DNA of 5,711 nt. It comes from RH-AL1 sp964245015 (lineage in GTDB: Bacteria > Pseudomonadota > Alphaproteobacteria > Rhizobiales > Beijerinckiaceae). The notes beneath the pieces were generated by a model. The model had not been told where the DNA came from. It did no database searches and was given only the letters and a program-made list of their open reading frames with translations. The translations under genes were made by a program, and so were the position numbers. Of this stretch, positions 1 through 5,238 are shown in pieces (position 1 is the stretch's first letter; each line of letters starts with the position of its first letter). Location: positions 1-5,711 of the forward strand of contig CAXTMA010000277.1 of NCBI GenBank assembly GCA_964245015.1. The letters run 5' to 3'.

Positions 1-246
1 GAGGAGCAGGCGGCGGCCGTGGCCGGCTACCAGACGGTGTCCGGCCTCGCCAGCGCCGCCCTGCGGCTGGGCTGCGTCGGTGCGATGGAGGCGCAGGCGG
101 TGGTGCGGGACATGCTTCCGATGATCGCGGCCTGCGCGCCGGTGGACGCCGACGACGACCGCCTGGACTTCTCGAGCTTCGTTCCCCTGGTCGAGATCGC
201 GGCCACGCGCTCCTCCTCCGCCGACCTCCGCCGTTTCGCCAACTAG
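1..246 (+). CDS. ureF: Urease accessory protein UreF, C-terminal part (5' end outside window)
   Basis: The frame is open from base 1 to a TAG at 244-246, giving 81 visible residues. The fragment resembles the helical C-terminal third of UreF. A segment reading AALRLGCVGAMEAQAVV matches the family's 'aaiKL.p.GQ..gQ.ll' helix, and the end, VPLVEIAATRSSSADLRRFAN, corresponds to the usual 'lP.laiasmrHEtqysRLFrS' tail. UreF is known to bridge UreD and UreG in the cytoplasmic complex that activates apo-urease and helps gate GTP-dependent nickel delivery. Position directly before ureAB, with an 11-nt gap, supports the assignment. The tail is atypical: the HET and RLFRS signatures, which in Helicobacter pylori UreF dock into UreH, are replaced by SSS and RRFAN. 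An in-frame GTG at 19 is internal and is not a credible start. UreF is a poorly conserved family, so the call rests on the pattern plus context. Confidence 0.82.
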   Translation, partial: EEQAAAVAGYQTVSGLASAALRLGCVGAMEAQAVVRDMLPMIAACAPVDADDDRLDFSSFVPLVEIAATRSSSADLRRFAN

Positions 247-250
247 GGAG
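245..250 (+). promoter_or_regulatory. Ribosome binding site of ureAB
   Basis: AGGGAG overlaps the ureF stop codon and lies 7 nt before the GTG at 258. This spacing supports GTG 258 as the ureAB start, and the site is close enough to the ureF stop for translational coupling. Confidence 0.65.
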
Positions 251-257
251 ACCACGC

Positions 258-950
258 GTGCTTCTGACGCCGACCGAGATGGAGCGCCTGACCATCTTCA
301 CCGCGGCCGAGCTCGCCCGCAGGCGCCGGGCGAAGGGGCTGCGCCTGAACTTCCCCGAGGCGGTGGCGCTCATCACCGACGAGATCCTGGAGGGCGCGCG
401 GGAGGGGCGCGGCGTCGCCGACCTCATCGGCTTCGGCTCGACCATCCTCACCACGGCGGACGTGATGGACGGGGTCGCGGGCATGATGCCGATCCTCCAG
501 GTCGAGGGCGTCTTCCCCGACGGCACCAAGCTCGTCACCGTGCACGAGCCGATCCGCCCGGCGGAGGGGGCTGCGGCCGACACCGTGGAGCCGGGCGCGC
601 TCCTGCCGGCGGAGGGCGAGATCGAGCTGTCGGCGGGCCGCCCGCGCCGCACGCTGGACGTGACCAATACCGGCGACCGGCCGATCCAGGTCGGCTCGCA
701 CTACCACTTCTTCGAGGCCAACCGGGCGCTCGACTTCGACCGGGCGGCGGCGACGGGCATGCGGCTCGACATCCCCGCCGGCACGGCCGTGCGCTTCGAG
801 CCGGGCCAGCGCCGCAGCGTCGCGCTGACGACCTTCGGCGGCACGCGGGACCTGTCCGGCCTCAACGACCTCAGCCGCGGCGCCCGCGACCCGGCCGGGT
901 GGGCTGACGCCGTCGATCGCGCCAAGGCCGGCGGCTTCCGCGGCGCGTGA
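258..950 (+). CDS. ureAB: Urease subunit gamma/beta fusion protein
   Basis: This 230-residue protein joins the two small structural subunits of urease, which are separate genes in most bacteria. Residues 1-101 are the gamma subunit: the MLLTPTEMERL start, the LNFPEAVALI helix at 30-39 and FPDGTKLVTVHEPI at 86-99. A linker of about ten residues follows (PAEGAAADTV). Residues from about 111 are the beta subunit, with VTNTGDRPIQVGSHYHFFE at 135-153, MRLDIPAGTAVRFEPGQ at 168-184 and a terminal FGG motif. The chain packs around UreC in the urease oligomer and carries no catalytic residues itself. The GTG start is chosen because the N-terminus aligns with the usual gamma start and an AGGGAG lies 7 nt upstream. 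Gamma-beta fusions are known, for example Helicobacter UreA and some alphaproteobacterial and actinobacterial ureases. The last 25 residues are weakly conserved and rich in A, G, D and R. Confidence 0.96.
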   Translation: MLLTPTEMERLTIFTAAELARRRRAKGLRLNFPEAVALITDEILEGAREGRGVADLIGFGSTILTTADVMDGVAGMMPILQVEGVFPDGTKLVTVHEPIRPAEGAAADTVEPGALLPAEGEIELSAGRPRRTLDVTNTGDRPIQVGSHYHFFEANRALDFDRAAATGMRLDIPAGTAVRFEPGQRRSVALTTFGGTRDLSGLNDLSRGARDPAGWADAVDRAKAGGFRGA

Positions 951-954
951 GGGG
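949..954 (+). promoter_or_regulatory. Ribosome binding site of ureC
   Basis: GAGGGG overlaps the ureAB TGA stop (948-950) and sits 6 nt before the ATG at 961. It supports this start and implies coupled translation of ureAB and ureC. Confidence 0.6.
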
Positions 955-960
955 CCGGCC

Positions 961-2673
961 ATGGTGAGCATCACCCGCGCGCACTACGCCTCGCTCTACG
1001 GCCCCACCGTCGGCGACGGCGTCCGCCTCGGCGACACCTCCCTCGTCGCCGTGGTGGAGGCCGACCACGCCCACTACGGCGACGAGTGCTTGCACGGCGG
1101 CGGCAAGACGCTGCGCGACGGCCTCGGCCTCGCGGCCGGCGTCACCAGCGCGGAGGGCGCGCTCGACTTCCTGCTCTGCAACGCCACGGTGATCGATCCC
1201 GTGCTCGGCATCGTCAAGGGCGACCTCGGCATGAAGGACGGCAGGATCGTCGGCCTCGGCAAGGCCGGCAACCCCGCGGTCATGGACGGCGTCGACCCGC
1301 GCCTCATCGTCGGCGCGGGCACCACGGTGCGCGACTGCGAGGGCTTCATCGTCACGCCGGGCGGCATCGACGTCCACGTGCACTTCGACTCGGCCGGCCT
1401 CGTCGACCACGCGCTGGCCTCCGGCGTCACCACCATGCTCGGCGGCTCGCTCGGGCCGATCACGGTGGGCATCGACTCAGGGGGGCCGTTCAACACCGGC
1501 CGGATGCTGCAGGCGGCCGAGCAATGGCCGATGAACTTCGGCTTCCTCGGGCGAGGCAACTCGCACAGGACCGCGCCCATAATCGAGCAGCTGCGTACGG
1601 GCTGCCTAGGCATGAAGATCCACGAGGACTGGGGCGCCATGCCCGCGACCATCGACGCCTGCCTGGGTGTCGCCGACGACCACGACTTCCCCGTGCAGCT
1701 CCACACCGACACGCTGAACGAGTCGGGTTTCGTGGAGGACACGCTGCGCGCCATCGGCGGCCGCGTCATCCACATGTACCACACGGAGGGCGCCGGCGGC
1801 GGCCACGCCCCAGACATCATCCGCGTCGCCGGCGAGCCCTACTGCCTGCCCTCCTCGACCAACCCCACCAACCCCTACACGGTGAACACCTTCGACGAGC
1901 ACCTCGACATGACCATGGTGTGCCACCACCTCAACCCGGCCATCCCCGAAGATGTCGCCTTCGCCGAGAGCCGCATCCGCGCGCAGACCATCGCCGCCGA
2001 GGACGTGCTGCACGACATCGGCGCCATCTCCATGATCGGCTCCGACAGCCAGGGCATGGGGCGCATCCACGAGGTGATCTGCCGGACTTGGCAGCTCGCC
2101 TCCAAGATGAAGGACCAGCGCGGCGCCCTGCCCGAGGACAGGCCCGGCTTCGCCGACAACGCGCGCATCAAGCGCTACATCGCCAAGTACACGATCAACG
2201 CGGCGCGCACCTTCGGCATCGCCGCGCACGTCGGCTCGCTGGAGGACGGCAAGATGGCCGATGTTGTGGTGTGGCGCCCCGCCTTCTTCGGCATCAAGCC
2301 CGAGCTCGTCATCAAGGGCGGGTTCATCGCGTGGGGCGCGATGGGCGACAGCGCCGCCTCGCTGATGACCTGCGAGCCGGTGCGGCTGCGCCCGCAGTGG
2401 GGCGCCTGCGGCACGGCCGCCGCGGCGCTCTCCGCCTGCTTCGTCCACCCGCTCGCCATCGCGGCCGACCTCGGCGGGGCGCTCGGGCTGCGCAAGGCGC
2501 TGTTGCCGGCGCGCGGCACCCGCAAGCTTACCAAGGCCGACATGCTGTGGAACGATCGCTGCCCCACCATCAGGGTCAACCCGCAGACCTTTGACGTCTT
2601 CGTCGACGGTGCGCTCGCCACCTGCGAGCCGGCCAAGGTGCTGCCGCTCGCGCAGCGCTACGTGCTGCGATGA
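961..2673 (+). CDS. ureC: Urease subunit alpha (catalytic), divergent pocket
   Basis: A full-length 570-residue UreC (the family is about 565-575), the cytoplasmic catalytic subunit that hydrolyses urea to ammonia and carbamate at a di-nickel centre. By alignment from memory to Klebsiella aerogenes UreC, all key residues are present: H139 and H141 (HVH), K219 (carbamylated lysine, in GMKIHEDWG), H221, H248 (LHTDTLNES), H274 (HTEGAGGGH), the flap residues C321 and H322 (MVCHHL), R338 and D362 (SDSQ). The PROSITE urease active-site pattern around CHHL fits. The nickel-ligand pattern does not fully fit, because TPGGID replaces the usual TA-type start. Residues 142-180 are unusual: FDSAGL replaces the common x3-PQQ, and the loop that includes K. 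aerogenes Ala167 is three residues shorter. The 'TSAEGALD...IDPVLGIV...MDGV' segment recalls the Brucella Ure2-type lineage. The C-terminus (residues 480-525) also lacks the usual RHH and CRT motifs. ATG 961 aligns with the family start. Confidence 0.96.
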   Translation: MVSITRAHYASLYGPTVGDGVRLGDTSLVAVVEADHAHYGDECLHGGGKTLRDGLGLAAGVTSAEGALDFLLCNATVIDPVLGIVKGDLGMKDGRIVGLGKAGNPAVMDGVDPRLIVGAGTTVRDCEGFIVTPGGIDVHVHFDSAGLVDHALASGVTTMLGGSLGPITVGIDSGGPFNTGRMLQAAEQWPMNFGFLGRGNSHRTAPIIEQLRTGCLGMKIHEDWGAMPATIDACLGVADDHDFPVQLHTDTLNESGFVEDTLRAIGGRVIHMYHTEGAGGGHAPDIIRVAGEPYCLPSSTNPTNPYTVNTFDEHLDMTMVCHHLNPAIPEDVAFAESRIRAQTIAAEDVLHDIGAISMIGSDSQGMGRIHEVICRTWQLASKMKDQRGALPEDRPGFADNARIKRYIAKYTINAARTFGIAAHVGSLEDGKMADVVVWRPAFFGIKPELVIKGGFIAWGAMGDSAASLMTCEPVRLRPQWGACGTAAAALSACFVHPLAIAADLGGALGLRKALLPARGTRKLTKADMLWNDRCPTIRVNPQTFDVFVDGALATCEPAKVLPLAQRYVLR

Positions 2674-3317
2674 CCCCGGTGGAAACGACCAAGCCTGCCA
2701 TCAAGCCCGCCTCCGCCGCCCGGGTCGGCATCGGCGGCCCGGTCGGCTCGGGCAAGACCGCGCTGATCGAGGCGCTGATCCCGGTGCTCCAGGCGCGCGG
2801 CGTGGACCTCGCAGTGGTCACCAACGACCTCGTCACGGCCGAGGACGCCGAACGGTTGCGCCGTTCCGGCCTGATCGACCCGGCGCGGGTGGCGGCGGTG
2901 GAGGCCGGCGCCTGCCCGCACACGGTGATCCGCGAGGACCCGACCCTCAACATGGTCGCCGGCGACGAGCTGGAGGCGCGCTTCGCCGGCCTCGACCTTA
3001 TCATCTTCGAGTCGGGCGGCGACAACCTCGCCTCGACCTTCTCGCTCGACCTCGTCGACTGGTGGATCTTCGTGATCGACGTGGCGGGCGGCGGCGACAT
3101 CCCGCGCAAGAAGGGGCCGGGGGTGATCCGCTGCGACTGCCTTGTCGTCAACAAGGTCGACCTCGCGCCGCACGTCGGCGTCGACCTCGACGCCATGCTC
3201 GCGGAGGCCGCGACGCTGCGCGAGGGCCGTGCCACCATCGCCAGCAACGCCCGCGCCGGTTTGGGCGTCGAGGCGGTCGCCGACGCGATCGGCCGCGCCG
3301 TGCTGTTCAGGGCGTAG
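2670..3317 (+). CDS. ureG: Urease accessory GTPase UreG
   Basis: A 215-residue SIMIBI-class GTPase that powers nickel insertion into urease together with UreD and UreF. Visible motifs are the P-loop GPVGSGKT at 23-30, TNDLVTAEDA at 51-60, the nickel-binding CPH triad at 82-84 within VEAGACPHTVIRED, ESGGDNL at 114-120, IDVAGGGDIPRKKGPGVIR at 136-154 and the guanine-specificity NKVD at 161-164. The length is normal for the family, and there is no His-rich N-terminal extension, so nickel storage by this protein is unlikely. The start ATG overlaps the ureC stop as ATGA. There is no convincing Shine-Dalgarno sequence just upstream, so translation probably depends on coupling with ureC. The first roughly 17 residues (MTPVETTKPAIKPASAA) are a non-conserved leader before the first strand. 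Identity is secure. Confidence 0.97.
   Translation: MTPVETTKPAIKPASAARVGIGGPVGSGKTALIEALIPVLQARGVDLAVVTNDLVTAEDAERLRRSGLIDPARVAAVEAGACPHTVIREDPTLNMVAGDELEARFAGLDLIIFESGGDNLASTFSLDLVDWWIFVIDVAGGGDIPRKKGPGVIRCDCLVVNKVDLAPHVGVDLDAMLAEAATLREGRATIASNARAGLGVEAVADAIGRAVLFRA
3309..3312 (+). promoter_or_regulatory. Ribosome binding site of ureD
   Basis: A short AGGG inside the last ureG codons lies 6 nt before the GTG at 3319. It is the best available support for that start, which falls 1 nt after the ureG stop. Confidence 0.45.
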
Positions 3318-3318
3318 C

Positions 3319-4197
3319 GTGTTGGGCCGGGTGTTCCCGCCCGCCTTTCCGGACGGCTCGGCCGGGGATGGCCTGGTGGAGGGGCGCTCGGCCGAGGCAG
3401 AGCTGACCTTCGCCGTGGGCGGCGGCCGCACCGTGCTGGCGCGGCAGCGCGTGCCCTACCCCTTTCACGTGACCCGAACCTTCGCGCTCGACCGCGAGGG
3501 GCCCGACATCGCCACCCTTTACCTGCAATCGGCCTCGGGCGGGCTCTACCGCGGCGACGACCTCGGCCTCGCCGTCACCGTGCGGCCGGGCGCCCGCGCC
3601 CACGTCACCACGCAGTCGGCCACCGTGGTCCACGACACCGGCGGTGCCCCGGCGCGGCAGCGCGCGGCGCTGCGCGCCATGGCGGGCGCCCTGCTCGCCT
3701 ACGCGCCGGAGCCGCTCATCCTGTTCCCCGGAGCGGCGCTCGCCAGCGCCACCCGCTTGGTGGTCGATCCGTCGGCTCGGGCGATCCTCGTGGACGGCTT
3801 CACGTGGCATGACCTTCCGGGGTCGCAGCACGTCTTCGACGTGCTGCGGCAGCGACTTGAGATCGTGGACGCGAGCGGCCGCTGCCTCGTGCGCGAGCAC
3901 GGGGTGCTGGCCGGGCCGGAGGCGCTGTCGCCCGCCTCGCCGCTCGGCGCCTACCGCGCCTGCGGCTCGATCTACGTCCTCGGCGAGACGGAGGCGCTGC
4001 CCCCGGCGGAGCGGCTGCGGGGCGCCTGCGATGCAGCCGGCTGCCTTTCGGCCGCGACCACCCTGCCGAACGGTGCCGGCCGCCTCGTCCGCTGCCTCGC
4101 GGCCGACGGGGGCGCGCTGCGCGCCGGCCTGGAGGCGGGTTTCGCCGTCGCCTTCGCCGCGCTGGCCGGATCGGCGCCCGCGGCGCGGCGCAAGTAG
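3319..4197 (+). CDS. ureD: Urease accessory protein UreD/UreH, divergent
   Basis: A 292-residue protein of UreD (UreH) type, the scaffold that binds apo-urease, recruits UreF and UreG and channels nickel to the active site. Family landmarks are RVPYPFHVTRTF at 44-55, SASGGLYRGDDL at 71-82 (the usual 'hppGGlv.GD.l'), VTTQSATVVHDTGG at 96-109 (usual 'lTTpgAtK.Yrs') and EPLILFPGA at 131-139 (usual 'qEtIvFdgA'). The missing K/Y of the TTxxATKxY motif and the HDTGG ending make it divergent. GTG 3319 is preferred: it lies 1 nt after the ureG stop with AGGG 6 nt upstream. The frame is open back to ATG 3142, but that would overlap most of the ureG C-terminus. The alternative GTG 3331 would remove only four residues. 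The C-terminal end is Ala-rich and low in information (AGSAPAARRK). It is the last gene of the operon. Confidence 0.88.
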   Translation: MLGRVFPPAFPDGSAGDGLVEGRSAEAELTFAVGGGRTVLARQRVPYPFHVTRTFALDREGPDIATLYLQSASGGLYRGDDLGLAVTVRPGARAHVTTQSATVVHDTGGAPARQRAALRAMAGALLAYAPEPLILFPGAALASATRLVVDPSARAILVDGFTWHDLPGSQHVFDVLRQRLEIVDASGRCLVREHGVLAGPEALSPASPLGAYRACGSIYVLGETEALPPAERLRGACDAAGCLSAATTLPNGAGRLVRCLAADGGALRAGLEAGFAVAFAALAGSAPAARRK

Positions 4198-4206
4198 GGG
4201 ACGCTC

Positions 4207-4512
4207 TCAGGCAGGCGGGGCGCTCGCCGCCACGCCTTTCCTGAACATGAAGACGCAGTCGCCCCCCGCGTCGCCGGCGGCGGTTCGGGCGTTCTGCCGG
4301 TCCCGCATCCAGGCGACCACCAGGGCGGCGGCCGCGCCCGTGAGGGCGGGCTTCCACAGCCAGATGTCGCGCTCGGGATCGACCCCGTGCGTCTCGAACA
4401 GCGCCTTGCGGGCGTCCCGCGCGGCGCCGACGTGCCACTGGGTGAAGTCGCCGCCGAACTCCTTGACGTAGCTGACGAGCTCGAACTTGATCTGCTGGAC
4501 GCTGTAGGTCAT
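4207..4512 (-). CDS. Small conserved-type protein of unknown function (101 aa)
   Basis: I cannot assign a function. The protein begins MTYSVQQIKFELVSYVKEFG, followed by GGDFTQWHVGAARDARKALF, then THGVDPERDIWLWKPA, and ends with GGDCVFMFRKG before an Ala/Pro tail. This pattern (helix, GG, W-x-VG, LF..H.V, D-W, G-G-x-x-VF.F.K) looks like small proteins I recall from proteobacterial genomes as hypotheticals; this is a memory, not a search. Residues 57-69 (ALTGAAAALVVAW) are hydrophobic but short for a membrane span and more likely form a buried helix. The ATG at 4512 has GAGGG immediately before it, unusually close, and an in-frame TGA four codons farther upstream prevents extension. It follows the Sel1 gene by 18 nt and probably shares its transcript. 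Protein-like composition on this strand favours it over the opposite-strand frames. Confidence 0.72.
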   Translation of the reverse strand: MTYSVQQIKFELVSYVKEFGGDFTQWHVGAARDARKALFETHGVDPERDIWLWKPALTGAAAALVVAWMRDRQNARTAAGDAGGDCVFMFRKGVAASAPPA

Positions 4513-4530
4513 CCCTCAACAGGCCATGGC

Positions 4531-5238
4531 TCAGCGCGGCCCCGGGTCGTGGGCGGCCGGCGCCGCCGCGCCGTGGCGCGTGCGCCAGTGCTGGACCATG
4601 GCCGCGCCCTTCGCCTTCTCGTCCGCCGACATCTGCTCGATCAGGGCCTCCAGCGCGTTGAGTGCCGTGCCGATGCCGTGCTGCGCGGCCAGCGACAGCC
4701 AGGCGAAGGCCGCGACGCGGTCCTTCTCGACGCCCAGGCCGACGGCGTAGATGTGCCCCAGCCGGGCCTGCGAGGGGTAGTGGCCGGTCTCGGCCGCCTG
4801 CCGGTACAGCGCGGCGGCGCGGGGGTTGTCCTGGGGGACGCCGTCGCCCTTGGCGAGCAGCGTGGCGACGTTGTAGCAGGCCATGGTGTCGCCGGCGGCG
4901 GCCGCCTTCTCCAGCCAGCCGAGGCCGGCCAGGCGGTCGCGCGCGACCCCCTGGCCCATCGCCAGCATGGCGCCGACGTTGGTGGCGGCCTGCACGTGGC
5001 CCTGCTCGGCGGCGCGCAGGTACCAGGCGAAGGCGGTCGGCAGCGAGGGCTCGACGCCTGCGCCGTTGGCGTGGAGGGCGCCGAGCCAGGCCTGCGCCTC
5101 CGCGTCGCCGGCCTCGGCGCGGTCTTGGAACACCGGGAGGGCGGCGGCGTAGTCGCCGCGCGAGAAGGCCGCCACCGCCCCGGCCATCGCAGTGTCTGGC
5201 GCAGAGGCAGGCGCCGGTGTCGAGGCGGCGGCGCCCAT
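4531..5238 (-). CDS. Sel1-repeat (tetratricopeptide-like) protein
   Basis: A 235-residue protein made largely of Sel1-like repeats, alpha-solenoid modules that mediate protein-protein interaction. Four repeats with exact 36-residue spacing are visible at residues 46-80, 82-116, 118-152 and 154-188, each with the A..LG...a.G.GV..d...A..W...AA..G pattern. A half-repeat-like helix pair precedes them (AVAAFSRGDYAAALPVF), and a final helix (ALNALEALIEQMSADEKAKG) follows, as is common at the C-terminal end of such arrays. There is no hydrophobic signal peptide; the N-terminus is Ala/Pro/Ser-rich, so location is probably cytoplasmic. ATG 5238 is chosen over the GTG codons at 5244 and 5241 because AGGGGAG lies 7 nt upstream of the ATG and only 1 nt from GTG 5244. 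The ATG overlaps the stop of the preceding gene (TGATG). The binding partner is unknown; Sel1 proteins serve many processes. Confidence 0.92.
   Translation of the reverse strand: MGAAASTPAPASAPDTAMAGAVAAFSRGDYAAALPVFQDRAEAGDAEAQAWLGALHANGAGVEPSLPTAFAWYLRAAEQGHVQAATNVGAMLAMGQGVARDRLAGLGWLEKAAAAGDTMACYNVATLLAKGDGVPQDNPRAAALYRQAAETGHYPSQARLGHIYAVGLGVEKDRVAAFAWLSLAAQHGIGTALNALEALIEQMSADEKAKGAAMVQHWRTRHGAAAPAAHDPGPR

Noticed and set aside
258..950. ureA/ureB fusion as an artefact of a missed stop codon
   Set aside because: The linker between gamma and beta reads through in one frame with normal codon use, and such fusions are known in other bacteria.
1453..1500. Sequencing frameshift (G run near 1481-1486) as the cause of the divergent UreC loop
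   Set aside because: The frame is the same on both sides and the length difference from canonical UreC is exactly three residues, so compensating indel errors would be needed.
1086..2594. A 502-codon plus-strand frame inside ureC
   Set aside because: It is an Arg/His-rich out-of-frame translation of ureC; the overlapping frame is a complete UreC with all catalytic residues.
3142..3318. Upstream extension of ureD to ATG 3142
   Set aside because: It would overlap ureG by 176 nt and add a Ser/Arg/Thr-rich stretch unlike UreD. GTG 3319, next to the ureG stop with AGGG upstream, fits better.
4214..4231. GC-rich inverted repeat as a terminator for the urease operon
   Set aside because: The best pairing is a 4-5 bp stem with mismatches or a 2-nt loop, without a T-run, and it lies inside the coding end of the small gene.
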